64,000 nt of DNA from contig LGYU01000031.1 in the NCBI GenBank assembly GCA_001302245.1, positions 62,001-126,000 on the forward strand, read 5' to 3'. Shown in pieces: positions 42,589-51,758 of this stretch. The position numbers and the translations under genes are program-made. The notes beneath the pieces are model-generated. The model did no database searches. It was not told where the DNA came from and saw only the letters and a program-made list of their open reading frames with translations. Positions within the stretch are counted from its first letter, which is position 1. Every line of letters starts with the position of its first letter. The stretch comes from Chitinophagaceae bacterium PMP191F (GTDB lineage: Bacteria > Bacteroidota > Bacteroidia > Chitinophagales > Chitinophagaceae).

Positions 42589-43473
42589 ATGCCGGAGTTT
42601 TGTATACCATCCGATCTTCTGAAAATAGTGCAGCATCCTCACACCGGATCTGTTACGTGTTTGCAGTATACGGCTACAGAGAGTACCATGAACAATAAAG
42701 TGATCCTGCACCAGCATTTGTTCAGTTTTTTACTGGCAGGTCAGAAAATAGTTTACTATCCGCGAAAGCATGCACAGATAGATAATGATCATTTCCTGTT
42801 GTTGTCACCCGGCAATTGCATTATGACCGAACGGTTATTGAATACAGAAGGAATATATAAAAGCCTGCTGTTGTTTTTTGATAACCAGGTATTGACTGAT
42901 TTTTTTGTAAAACATCCCGATGCATTACAGGAAGGCATCATCAGTACAGAAATGCAACAACCTTTCCTGTTGCTGGATAAGGACGATTTTATCAGGAATT
43001 ATATTGCTTCCCTCAGCCTGCTTTTACAAAATACAGCCGGCATTTCACAGCAAATGGCGGTGCTGAAAGCAGAAGAGCTGTTAATGTATCTCTGTTACAA
43101 ACATCCCTTGTTGATGCAATCATACCGTGCATTGACACCGGTGGACGATGAAGAATTGAAAATAAGGAAAGTAACAGAGGCCAATATTGAGAGCAATATT
43201 TCAGTAGAAGAACTTGCGTTTTTATGTAATACCAGTGTATCTACTTTTAAACGCCGTTTTGTAAAGATCTACGGCACTTCTCCTAACAGGTGGATGCTGC
43301 AAAAAAGAATGGAGCGGGCGGCTGACCTGTTGCAATATCATGGTGAAAAACCGGCAGAGGTATATTTCAAAGTAGGATATGAAAATCTTTCCAGTTTCAG
43401 CCAGTCCTTCAAACAGGTATTTGGTGTAAGTCCCCGTGCGTTTCAGCAACAGAAATTGAACGTTCAGCCATAG
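42589..43473 (+). CDS. AraC-family transcriptional regulator
   Basis: This is 294 residues: an N-terminal cupin-like sensor region and a C-terminal double helix-turn-helix (SVEELAFLCNTSVSTFKRRF and KVGYENLSSFSQSFKQVFG, ending SPRAFQQQK). I chose the ATG at 42589; the longer frame from 42352 would run into the divergent dctA gene. The inducer is unknown. It lies between dctA (divergent) and a PEBP gene (same direction), either of which could be a target. Confidence 0.85.
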   Translation: MPEFCIPSDLLKIVQHPHTGSVTCLQYTATESTMNNKVILHQHLFSFLLAGQKIVYYPRKHAQIDNDHFLLLSPGNCIMTERLLNTEGIYKSLLLFFDNQVLTDFFVKHPDALQEGIISTEMQQPFLLLDKDDFIRNYIASLSLLLQNTAGISQQMAVLKAEELLMYLCYKHPLLMQSYRALTPVDDEELKIRKVTEANIESNISVEELAFLCNTSVSTFKRRFVKIYGTSPNRWMLQKRMERAADLLQYHGEKPAEVYFKVGYENLSSFSQSFKQVFGVSPRAFQQQKLNVQP

Positions 43474-43515
43474 TTTTTGAACCGGTAGCCTAACATGCAC
43501 TGTATCTACCGGGTT

Positions 43516-43523
43516 TAATTTTG
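43516..43523 (+). promoter_or_regulatory. Promoter -7 box (TAATTTTG) of the PEBP gene
   Basis: This is a TAnnTTTG match 24 bases before the ATG at 43548. Confidence 0.55.
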
Positions 43524-43547
43524 CCTTATACATTTAAATTCAAACGA

Positions 43548-44087
43548 ATGAAAAAGGCAATTTTTATTATGGTGATGACAGTATGGGCATCTATACATGC
43601 AGGTGCGCAAACCTTTACTTTAAAAAGCAATGATATTGGTGGGCAGGCAACACAAAAACAATTTGCGGCAGGTTTTGGTTGTCATGGTGAAAATGTGTCA
43701 CCACAACTCAGTTGGGAAAATGCACCGGCCGGTACGCAGGGTTTTGCTGTAACGATGTATGATAAGGATGCGCCCACCGGCAGTGGATTCTGGCATTGGG
43801 TGATCTTTAATATTCCCGCAAATACAACTTCTTTGCCTTCCAATGCAGGAGATATTACTAAAAATCTTACTCCTGCAGGCGCTGTTCAGAGTAATACTGA
43901 TGCGGGTAAACCCGGTTATATCGGTCCTTGTCCAACTCCCGGTGCGCCTCATCAATACCTGTTCACAGTATATGCACTAAAAACAAAACTGGAGCTGGAC
44001 AAAAATGCTTCACCGGCATTTGTTGGTTTCTATTTATCCGGTAACTCTCTTGCAAGAGCTTCCATTGTTATGTATGCGCAGCAATAA
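43548..44087 (+). CDS. YbhB/YbcL-type PEBP family protein, exported
   Basis: This phosphatidylethanolamine-binding-like protein has a signal peptide (MVMTVWASIHAGAQ). The PEBP core shows SPQLSWENAPAGTQGFAV, the DKDAPTGSGFWHWVIFNI ligand-site motif and GPCPTPGAPHQYLFTVYAL. The bacterial function is unknown. I chose the ATG at 43548, since it begins the signal peptide. A terminator follows. Confidence 0.92.
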   Translation: MKKAIFIMVMTVWASIHAGAQTFTLKSNDIGGQATQKQFAAGFGCHGENVSPQLSWENAPAGTQGFAVTMYDKDAPTGSGFWHWVIFNIPANTTSLPSNAGDITKNLTPAGAVQSNTDAGKPGYIGPCPTPGAPHQYLFTVYALKTKLELDKNASPAFVGFYLSGNSLARASIVMYAQQ

Positions 44088-44111
44088 GCCTGGCAATGAA
44101 TAAACTGAATG

Positions 44112-44140
44112 AAAACTTCCGGTGTTTCCGGAAGTTTTTT
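44112..44140. terminator. Terminator after the PEBP gene
   Basis: An 11-bp stem (AAAACTTCCGG and its complement, 5-base loop) has a T-run after it on the plus strand and A/T pairs that give one on the minus strand. It lies between convergent genes. Confidence 0.92.
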
Positions 44141-44142
44141 AT

Positions 44143-45036
44143 TTATTGCCAGTGATGGTTATTCCTTTTGCCGTGTTGTATTAACTGCATAACCTCATTT
44201 TCCGCACCTGTAAACGGACCGGAGCTTTCGAGTTTTAAGGTTGCCATGGCTGCAGCAAATTCGCCAGCTTCCTGTATACCTGTCTGTTGATGACGTTTGT
44301 ACAGGTACCCGGCCATGTAGGTATCACCACAACCAGTGGCATCTGTGGTAACACGTGGTATAAATGCAGGGATATGATAAAATGCATTGTTGCTGCAGAT
44401 CACCGAACCTTTACTACCGGCAGTGATCACTACTTCTTTTACGCCCCATTTATGCAGTGTGGCTGCACCTTGCGTAATGTTGGTTTCTCCTGTCAGTACT
44501 GTCATTTCAGATTCACTGGCTTTCAGTATAGTGATATTCTGTAATGCTTCTTTCTTTGCCTGCCAGTCTGTTGCAATCACTTTCTGATCCTTTACTGTAC
44601 GCAGATAGCCCTGCACATCCAGCGATACCATACTTCGTGCTGCAATATCTTCAATAAGTGCAACGGGAATATCATCAGCCAGTAAAGGACCTAAATGGAA
44701 TACTGTTGCCTGTATATTTTTCAATTGATCGATGGTAAAAGGATCAGCAGTTGCCAGCACATTTTGAATTCTGTGATCGGAATGTTCAGGATAAATGTTT
44801 TCAAAAAAAACGGTGTGCCTGCTGGGCATAGCTGTTACCGGAATACCTGACATACGCAGATCAGTAACATGCTGCATTTCTTTTTCAGCCAGTGCTGTAA
44901 CCAACTGGTAGTTTACAGGCAGGTTGCGAATGGCATTGGAAAAATAAAAAGAGGTTCCCCCGGGCATATAAACTGGTGACTGTGGGGTAACTATTTTATC
45001 TAATGTAATATGTCCTACGCAGCAGATGTCGTACAT
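44143..45036 (-). CDS. PfkB family sugar or nucleoside kinase
   Basis: This ribokinase-fold kinase has the N-terminal Gly motif (MPGGTSFYFSNAIRNL) and the C-terminal anion-hole motif with catalytic Asp (TTDATGCGDTYMAGYL; TGCGD in place of the usual GAGD). Length, 297 residues, fits the family. The substrate is unknown. I chose the ATG at 45036 (MYDICCVGHITLD); a longer frame from 45075 is unlikely. A TACATTTG promoter box lies at 45073-45080. Confidence 0.87.
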   Translation of the reverse strand: MYDICCVGHITLDKIVTPQSPVYMPGGTSFYFSNAIRNLPVNYQLVTALAEKEMQHVTDLRMSGIPVTAMPSRHTVFFENIYPEHSDHRIQNVLATADPFTIDQLKNIQATVFHLGPLLADDIPVALIEDIAARSMVSLDVQGYLRTVKDQKVIATDWQAKKEALQNITILKASESEMTVLTGETNITQGAATLHKWGVKEVVITAGSKGSVICSNNAFYHIPAFIPRVTTDATGCGDTYMAGYLYKRHQQTGIQEAGEFAAAMATLKLESSGPFTGAENEVMQLIQHGKRNNHHWQ

Positions 45037-45072
45037 GTCTTTTTTTTGAAATGTTGTAGTGCCTGCAAACTG

Positions 45073-45080
45073 CAAATGTA
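45073..45080 (-). promoter_or_regulatory. Promoter -7 box (TACATTTG) of the PfkB kinase gene
   Basis: This is a minus-strand TAnnTTTG match 36 bases upstream of the ATG at 45036. Confidence 0.45.
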
Positions 45081-45313
45081 GCTATTCAGCAATGATAAGC
45101 AGTCTTTTAGAAAACACAGGTTAATGCATGGTTTATCGTATTATAAATATGCCTAATGTAGCTGATATGTATAAAAAAGCAACTATGTATTACCGGGGTA
45201 TAAAGCAATTATATTTGAACGCAATATTTTCGGTGCCGACATGGAAATAAATCATTGCCGGATTCGTTTGAGGCAAAACACATCAACCGTTTCTGTATTA
45301 AATACCTTGTCTT

Positions 45314-47107
45314 ATGAAGTTGAAACACTACTCATTGTTATTTTGTGTAGCCGGCCTTTTAGTTGTCAATGCGTGTAGAAAAGATCATGGAGGGGAGGAG
45401 CAGATCGTTCAGCCTGAGCTAAAGAAACCAGACCTGACGGTAAAGATTACTTCGTCTGTAGCGGGTTTTGTAACCGATGAAGCTGATAATCCGGTGCCCT
45501 TTGCGATAGTTATTGCCGGAGATAAACAAGTGAAGACAGATGAATTTGGATATTTTAAAGTAACGGGTGCTGCATTTCCCAAATCAGCCGGCAGTGTAAA
45601 AGTAGAACGTTCCGGTCATTTTGATAGTTATAAAACATTTATACCACAGGAAAATAAAGAAGTCTTTGTACGCATTAAGCTCCTGTCGAAAAAAGAAGTT
45701 GGCACTGTTGATGCTGCTGCCGGAGGTACAGTAAATACAACGGAAGGTGGAAAAATAGTATTGCCTGCCAATGGAGTGGTAATTGCCGGCAGTGGCGTTG
45801 CCTATACAGGGCAGGTGCATGTAAATGCGCGCTGGATAAATCCTGCTGAAGAAGGCACAGTGCAATCGCAAAGTCCCGGTGATAACCGTGGTACGGATAG
45901 CGAAGGATATCTGAAAGCATTAAGATCTTATGGTGCAATGGCTGTAGAGTTGAGAGCTGCCAACGGACAGTTGCTGCAGATTGCCAGTGGTAAAACAGCT
46001 AGCCTAACCATTCCTGTACCAACAGCATTGTCTGCACAGGCGCCCGCTACTATCAGTCTCTGGTCTTTTAATGATACTACCGGTTTGTGGAAGCAGGAAG
46101 GTACTGCCACAAAAACAGGTAATACGTATGTAGGAACCGTATCACACTTTTCTTTCTGGGAAGGTGCTGAGGGCGGTCACCTGGTAAATGTAAAAGCAAA
46201 AATAACTGACGCATCTGCACATCCTTTGGCCAATGTACCGGTGAGTATAACTTTTGCCGGTATGCCGCAGAATGCCGGCTATAGCAAATTCGGATATACA
46301 GATGCAGATGGCAATATCAGCGGGGCTGTTTTTGCCAATTCCAGCCTGGTACTGGATATCCTTACAACCTGCGCCACTTCTGCTTATTCGCATGCATTTA
46401 CAACGGCTGCAGCAGATGTTGACCTGGGTACGCTTACCGGCAACCTGGGCCAAAGCGTTGTAACCATCAGCGGAAGTGTAACCAATTGCAATAGTCAACC
46501 GGTTACCAATGGTTATGTACAAACCTATGATCACGGTTTTTACAACCGCATAAATATCAGTAATGGTAATTTTAGTTTTACAGGACTGGCCTGTACCAAT
46601 ACAGTGGTAAATGTGGTGGCTGTTGATAATGGCAGTTACCAGCAGAATACCCCGCAAGCTGTTACATTGGTTCCCGGTGCAAATAACCTGGGCGCATTAT
46701 CTGCCTGTGGCATCAATACCATGGGTTTTATTACCTGTACTGTTGATGGCGTTGCTACTACATTAACAGAACCTGCTGATACGCTGGCTGCATATTTTAT
46801 AACAGCAGGACAAACCACTGCCACACAGATCGCAACACTCAGCGGAAAACCAAATGAGGAACAAAAGATGGCATTTCTGTTTGACGGACCTTCAGAGATT
46901 GCAGGTACTCATACGGTAAGTGATGTGTTTTCTACTGTTTTCCCGGGTGGCCGTGCTTACTGGCCTGTACCCATTGCTGTAGATATTACAGAGTATGGTA
47001 AAATAGGTGGCTTTATCAGTGGAAGTTTCTCGAGTTATATGCTTGATATCAGCAATAACGGTGTGCATATGGTGAATTGTTCATTCAGGGTAAGACGTTA
47101 TAACTAA
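45314..47107 (+). CDS. Lipoprotein with carboxypeptidase-like and CILP-like domains
   Basis: The signal ends in a lipobox (VVNAC, Cys21), so it is a membrane-anchored exported protein. Residues 45-125 form a CarboxypepD_reg-like domain. Residues 130-285 resemble the CILP/FAM171-type domain known from animal matrix proteins, with GGKIVLPANGVVI, PGDNRGTDSEGYL, ISLWSFNDTTGLWKQEG and VSHFSFWE. Further beta-sandwich repeats follow to residue 597. It is likely a surface or periplasmic structural protein; no catalytic motif is seen. Confidence 0.82.
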   Translation: MKLKHYSLLFCVAGLLVVNACRKDHGGEEQIVQPELKKPDLTVKITSSVAGFVTDEADNPVPFAIVIAGDKQVKTDEFGYFKVTGAAFPKSAGSVKVERSGHFDSYKTFIPQENKEVFVRIKLLSKKEVGTVDAAAGGTVNTTEGGKIVLPANGVVIAGSGVAYTGQVHVNARWINPAEEGTVQSQSPGDNRGTDSEGYLKALRSYGAMAVELRAANGQLLQIASGKTASLTIPVPTALSAQAPATISLWSFNDTTGLWKQEGTATKTGNTYVGTVSHFSFWEGAEGGHLVNVKAKITDASAHPLANVPVSITFAGMPQNAGYSKFGYTDADGNISGAVFANSSLVLDILTTCATSAYSHAFTTAAADVDLGTLTGNLGQSVVTISGSVTNCNSQPVTNGYVQTYDHGFYNRINISNGNFSFTGLACTNTVVNVVAVDNGSYQQNTPQAVTLVPGANNLGALSACGINTMGFITCTVDGVATTLTEPADTLAAYFITAGQTTATQIATLSGKPNEEQKMAFLFDGPSEIAGTHTVSDVFSTVFPGGRAYWPVPIAVDITEYGKIGGFISGSFSSYMLDISNNGVHMVNCSFRVRRYN

Positions 47108-47123
47108 GCAAAATAATAACCAG

Positions 47124-47163
47124 GTTCCCGCAGTCATATACATATTGATTGCGGGAACTTTTA
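47124..47163. terminator. Terminator between the CILP-like lipoprotein and dehydrogenase genes
   Basis: A 9-bp stem (GTTCCCGCA and its complement) with an AT-rich, partly self-complementary loop is followed by TTTTATTTT. Confidence 0.8.
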
Positions 47164-47176
47164 TTTTGAGTAAGGT

Positions 47177-48253
47177 CTATTTTTTCTCCTCTTCAATGTT
47201 GCGTGAAACGCCGGGTATTTCCATAATGAGGTCTTCACCATAAGCACTGGCGGGTGTTTGGTAACCTGCTTTAAAATGTCCGTGAATGATCTTTTGTGCA
47301 ATCAGCAGAATGGTATAGGCGGTCAGCGAATAAGCTTCGGGGCATTGCATGGTAGCTGTTACGGATTTGCCTTTTGCGTTGCTCACCTTTGCCCATATCA
47401 GGCTTATGGCTTTATCGCGTACTGTATCGTTTGGTCCCGGTGATCCGCTGGTGATGATCTTTTTGATGATACTTCTTACCAGTGAGGTGCGTAACAGCCA
47501 GTTAAAAGCAACCTGCGCTTTTAAAAAGTACCATACACTTTTTTGAATGCCGGTATAGGTTTCAATATTGGGAATACCCGTAGAGAAATATGCGGTACTA
47601 ACGTCTCCCCAGGGAATGCTCATCATAAATTGTGGTTTGGCATAGCCGGGAAAATTAATTGACAGGCCGCGTTTACCCACCGGTTCCGGCACAATAACAC
47701 CATTTCTCCGGATAGCTCCGGGCATACCCAGCTTAAGCAGCGTAGTAATGGAAGTGCCGCGTGATAATGCACTGCCCAGGATAGCAAATGCAATTTTCAG
47801 ATCGGTAGCATCCGGCAAGCGGTTTTTCAGAAATAATGCCAGGCAATCTGTAGGCACTACATCAAACCCTGCACCGGGCATTACCATAATGTTTTTTTCA
47901 AGAGCCTGTTGATTATAATTCAGCAGCATGTTAAAAACATCCATATCTCCATTCAGGTCAATATAGTGTGTATTCGTATCAAGACAAGCCTCCACAACCG
48001 GTTGTGCGGTAAAATCGTATGGTCCTGCTGCATGCACTACCAGCGGAACATCCTGCAGGGCGTTGCGCAGCGCAACTTTGTTGTGCAGATCAAATACAAC
48101 AAACGGAAGCTGTAGTTTTGCTGCCAGGGTTTCAATGGCTTTTTGATTTCTGCCTGCCAGTATGGGTTGCAGACCATATTGATGGGCAAAACGGGCGATC
48201 AGTTCACCGGTGTAACCATTGGCACCGTACAGCAGGAATTTGTTGGATGGCAT
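47177..48253 (-). CDS. Saccharopine dehydrogenase-like NAD(P)-binding oxidoreductase
   Basis: The Rossmann motif LYGANGYTGELIA is at residues 8-20, followed by LAGRNQKAIETLAAKL and VVHAAGPYDFTAQPVVEACL, the pattern of the saccharopine dehydrogenase/trans-acting enoyl reductase group. Length, 358 residues, fits. The substrate is unknown, and a role in lysine metabolism is not implied. Confidence 0.87.
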   Translation of the reverse strand: MPSNKFLLYGANGYTGELIARFAHQYGLQPILAGRNQKAIETLAAKLQLPFVVFDLHNKVALRNALQDVPLVVHAAGPYDFTAQPVVEACLDTNTHYIDLNGDMDVFNMLLNYNQQALEKNIMVMPGAGFDVVPTDCLALFLKNRLPDATDLKIAFAILGSALSRGTSITTLLKLGMPGAIRRNGVIVPEPVGKRGLSINFPGYAKPQFMMSIPWGDVSTAYFSTGIPNIETYTGIQKSVWYFLKAQVAFNWLLRTSLVRSIIKKIITSGSPGPNDTVRDKAISLIWAKVSNAKGKSVTATMQCPEAYSLTAYTILLIAQKIIHGHFKAGYQTPASAYGEDLIMEIPGVSRNIEEEKK

Positions 48254-48341
48254 AGATGCGTGAAGGAACGAAATAAAACCGGTTTACAGCACTGTTGCTG
48301 CCATTTTTAGCAGCGGGATATTCTTTCATAATGGTGCATAG

Positions 48342-48726
48342 ATGTATACGTATACCTGGCTTTTGTTGAAATTTACAGGTTTCCTGGTGTTTACAGGATG
48401 CATAACCAACTATCCGTTTACTACCTTTAGTGTAAAGAATAATTCAGGTAAAACGATTCATTTTAAAGCCAGCGTTCCCAAGCGTACTTCTGCGGTCCCT
48501 TTTGAAATGACCGTTCCTTTTACGGTATTGCCGGGCGATAATGTATTCAGTGGCGGAAAAATGCTGACCTCTGTTGTGTGGCTGTTCCTGTAGCTCCTGC
48601 AAATAATATCAACCAGTACCGGGTGAATGGGTAAAAACGACAGGGGTATCCCTCTCTGTAAATGTTCACTATGTAAGTGATTATCATATCCTATACGCTT
48701 TGATGAATACCTTATATACTACAAAT
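48342..48726 (+). pseudogene. Decayed small lipoprotein gene with two frameshifts
   Basis: The first frame (48342-48593) encodes a lipoprotein start (FLVFTGCITNYPFTTFSVKN) and a region that ends abruptly after LPGDNVF. From about 48553 a second frame continues with QWRKNADLCCVAVPVAP, and from about 48610 a third frame continues with EWVKTTGVSLSVNVHYVSDY to a TGA at 48724-48726. Together they make a plausible protein of about 125 residues resembling short Bacteroidota lipoproteins with FRKNA and NWVKS motifs (from memory). Each join sits near an in-frame stop. An alternative is a real 83-residue protein and chance downstream. Confidence 0.5.
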
Positions 48727-48870
48727 TGAGTATTTCCCGGATATACGAAAGAAGGGATTTTTGATGACTCAGAATTGTTCGGGAAACCGGGAGTTTTTGA
48801 AACAACCGGAGCCCGAAAACAGCTATGGCTGGCTGAGGTCTGCAAACAGGTATTTGCAGCTAATAAAAAG

Positions 48871-48878
48871 TATATTTG
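48871..48878 (+). promoter_or_regulatory. Promoter -7 box (TATATTTG) of the histidine kinase gene
   Basis: This is a TAnnTTTG match 17 bases before the ATG at 48896. Confidence 0.5.
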
Positions 48879-48895
48879 GAAACAGATAACACACT

Positions 48896-50866
48896 ATGTT
48901 CCGTAGCATACTGCTGCTTTTTACTGCTGTATTACTAACAGGCTTTCTGCATGCCCAAACCAGGACTATAGACAGTTTGAGACAACTGGTATATAATGCC
49001 AAAGGAAAAAAAGAAACGTTGCAGGCAATACTGAACCTGTGCGAAGAGAACCAGAACCTGAACCGGGATACGATGGATTATTATGCGTACAGGGCAAAGG
49101 TGCTGGCACAGGAGTCGGGAGAAAAAAAGATGATAGACCTGGCTGCTATTGCTATGGCAAATGCTTACCAGCGCTGGGGATGGTCAGACAGTGCAGTATC
49201 TATCATTGAACCGGTAGTAAAAGGCAACAGGGTTGAAATTTCTGAAGAAAGGGCCATACACTTTAAAGCAGCGCGGTTACAGGCCATGTATCTTGGCGGT
49301 AAAGGTAAATATGCAGAGTCGCTGACCATTTTGTATAAGCTGGTAACAGATGCCGAAAGGTTTGGAGATACATTGACCACCAGTGCCAATATGAATACGA
49401 TTGGTTCTATAGACCTGGCACGGGGAATACCTTATTCTGCATTGATCTGGCTTCACAGGGCATTGAAGTTCCTGACCTATGAGCACCGTTTTGATATGGT
49501 AAGGGCTGCCATTTACGTAAACATGGGAGAAGCTTATTTACTGACCAGTCGTGCTGATTCTGCTGTATGGTATGTGAAACAAGGAGTAGGACTGTTTCGG
49601 CAGGGACAGAACCTGATGACGCTGGGGCTGGCATTGCAGCGGCAATCAAATATTTACCTCAAAACCGGAAATCTTTCTGATGCAGAAACTGCGCTGAAAG
49701 AAATGGTGAATATACGTGAACGGACAGGCGATAATATATGGGTGGATGATAACCTGACGCTGATAGAATTTTATCTTAATACAAAACAGGTAGATAAAGC
49801 GATTGAATATTGTAAAAGCCTGCTGACAAGAGGAAATGTATATAGTGATACACATGGCGACAAAGGCAAACTGCTCACCAATACACTTAGTATACGGCTG
49901 TTGTATTATGAGGCGTTGTCCAGGTGTTATAAACTGAAGGGAGATGAAATGATGTATGGAAAAACGCTGGAGCAGATCATCCAGGCCAAAGATTCACTGA
50001 CCAATATTGAGAACGAACAGGCAATAGCCGAATTACAGACCAAATACGAAGTGCAGAAGAAGGAGAACACCATAATGCAGCAACGGCTTACAATAGTTCA
50101 GAAAAATAATACACTGCTGTTTGGTTTGGGTATAGGAGTGATCGTTATCATTATTGCTTATTTCCTTTTCAGAGATTACAGGAAAAAACAAAGGCTGAAA
50201 GTAGAGCGGGCTATAGAGAATGAAAAGAAACTGTCCGCAAAAGCCATTGCAGATGCAGAAGAAAATGAGCGTAAACGTATAGCTGCTGATCTGCATGATA
50301 ACCTGGGAGCCTATGCCGCTTCTATAGCATCAAACCTGGATATATTGCAATCAGATCATTTAAGTGGTCAGCATCAGATCGCATTACAGGAACTGAACAA
50401 TAATTCACAGACCATTGTAGCACAACTGAGTGATACGATCTGGGCTTTGAATAAAGATACCCTCACGCTGACTGCTATCAGTGACCGCGTAAAAGTATTC
50501 CTGAACAGGATCAGGAAAAGCTACAGCAATATAGAAATGGAGGTGCTGGAAAAAATTGATGAAGACGCGGAGTTGCCGCCTACACAGGCTTTTCATCTTT
50601 TCCAGATAATACAGGAAGCTATTACCAATGCGGTAAAACACAGCGGAACACAACGCCTGCTGGTACAGGTAACCGGTGGCCGGCAATGGAAGATCATGGT
50701 AACAGATTACGGAAAAGGAATAGGAGACATAGACAATGTGGAACAGGGCGGCGGAAACGGATTGCGCAATATGAAAGCCAGGGCCGCAGTGTCCGGATGG
50801 CTGGTAACGTGGGCTGCTTCAAGACCCGTGGGAATAACAGTACAAATTCAACCTATGGAAGGTTAA
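48896..50866 (+). CDS. Sensor histidine kinase with periplasmic TPR domain (HisKA_3 type)
   Basis: A signal peptide (FLHAQ) is followed by about 340 residues of tetratricopeptide-like helices, a coiled coil (near residues 365-395), one membrane segment (LLFGLGIGVIVIIIAYFLF), the phosphoacceptor box (ERKRIAADLHDNLG) and an HATPase domain (EAITNAVKHSG, DYGKGIGD, GGNGLRNMKARA). Kinases of this form sense outside signals through the TPR part. The partner regulator follows 17 bases downstream. Confidence 0.94.
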   Translation: MFRSILLLFTAVLLTGFLHAQTRTIDSLRQLVYNAKGKKETLQAILNLCEENQNLNRDTMDYYAYRAKVLAQESGEKKMIDLAAIAMANAYQRWGWSDSAVSIIEPVVKGNRVEISEERAIHFKAARLQAMYLGGKGKYAESLTILYKLVTDAERFGDTLTTSANMNTIGSIDLARGIPYSALIWLHRALKFLTYEHRFDMVRAAIYVNMGEAYLLTSRADSAVWYVKQGVGLFRQGQNLMTLGLALQRQSNIYLKTGNLSDAETALKEMVNIRERTGDNIWVDDNLTLIEFYLNTKQVDKAIEYCKSLLTRGNVYSDTHGDKGKLLTNTLSIRLLYYEALSRCYKLKGDEMMYGKTLEQIIQAKDSLTNIENEQAIAELQTKYEVQKKENTIMQQRLTIVQKNNTLLFGLGIGVIVIIIAYFLFRDYRKKQRLKVERAIENEKKLSAKAIADAEENERKRIAADLHDNLGAYAASIASNLDILQSDHLSGQHQIALQELNNNSQTIVAQLSDTIWALNKDTLTLTAISDRVKVFLNRIRKSYSNIEMEVLEKIDEDAELPPTQAFHLFQIIQEAITNAVKHSGTQRLLVQVTGGRQWKIMVTDYGKGIGDIDNVEQGGGNGLRNMKARAAVSGWLVTWAASRPVGITVQIQPMEG

Positions 50867-50883
50867 TTATTAAAAAGAGAGTT

Positions 50884-51555
50884 ATGCAGTTTAAAGTTGC
50901 TTTGGTGGAAGACAATGCTGTGAACAGGAATACCTTTATGCAGAAGTTGCGCCTGTCAGGACATATGGAGTTGGTTTTTTCGGCAAACAATGGCAATGAA
51001 TGCCTGGACCAGATGAAAGGTTTGGCGCATACCGGTTTGCCACAGGTGGTATTTATGGATCTTGAAATGCCGGGATTGAATGGTATTGAAACTATTCGCA
51101 TAGCCAAAGGACTGTATCCGCATGTACACTTCATCGTATTGACAGTTTTTGATGATGATGTGAAACTGTTTGAAGCAATAAAAGCAGGCGCATCCGGTTA
51201 TATGCTGAAACATGAACCCGCCTCCATGCTGGAAAACGCCATTATAGAAGTATTGCAGACAGGCGGAGCGCCTATGAGTCCGGCAATAGCACGCAAAGCT
51301 TTACAACTGCTAAGTCGTGCACCTGATCCTGCACGTGAAACGGCAGTAACCAGCGAGATACTGGTAAACGTTACTGACAGGGAGAAGGAGATACTGCAAT
51401 ACATGGTAAGTGGCTGGGATGCCAAACGAATAGCCTCTGAATTACAGGTAAGTGTGCTTACCATACGTAAACATATTGCCAACATTTATGATAAGCTGCA
51501 TGTTAACTCACGGGCCCAGGTGATCAGCCTGGCACATAAGAATAAGTGGATCTGA
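50884..51555 (+). CDS. NarL/LuxR-family response regulator
   Basis: The receiver domain has the phosphorylated Asp in VFMDLEMPGLNG (near residue 58) and the switch Thr in VLTVFDDD. The C-terminal LuxR helix-turn-helix spans LTDREKEILQYMVSGWDAKR to the recognition helix ending LTIRKHIANIYDKL. Length is 223 residues. I chose the ATG at 50884 because it begins the receiver (MQFKVALVEDNAV); the frame is open upstream inside the kinase gene. It is paired with the upstream kinase; targets are unknown. Confidence 0.95.
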   Translation: MQFKVALVEDNAVNRNTFMQKLRLSGHMELVFSANNGNECLDQMKGLAHTGLPQVVFMDLEMPGLNGIETIRIAKGLYPHVHFIVLTVFDDDVKLFEAIKAGASGYMLKHEPASMLENAIIEVLQTGGAPMSPAIARKALQLLSRAPDPARETAVTSEILVNVTDREKEILQYMVSGWDAKRIASELQVSVLTIRKHIANIYDKLHVNSRAQVISLAHKNKWI

Positions 51556-51618
51556 CAAATAACCAGGATACTATAACTCTTCTTAAACGGCAGTTACTGT
51601 CGTTTTTCCTGCTATAAG

Positions 51619-51647
51619 TTGCATTTTTAAAAAAAGATGTAAATTTG
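51619..51647 (+). promoter_or_regulatory. Promoter of the ABC-F gene (TTG, 18 bases, TAAATTTG)
   Basis: A TTG (51619-51621) and a TAAATTTG (51640-51647) are spaced by 18 bases, the best complete promoter match in the window. The leader would be about 105 bases and contains a hairpin at 51708-51728 and an ATG followed directly by a stop (51673-51678). Confidence 0.7.
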
Positions 51648-51758
51648 CAACCTGAATCAATTCATTCTCTCCATGTAGAATATACTTTCTCTCAGCAATA
51701 AGGAAATAGTACGCCGTAAGGCTGTACTGTTATTATTCACATACTGAAGAAAGGAATT

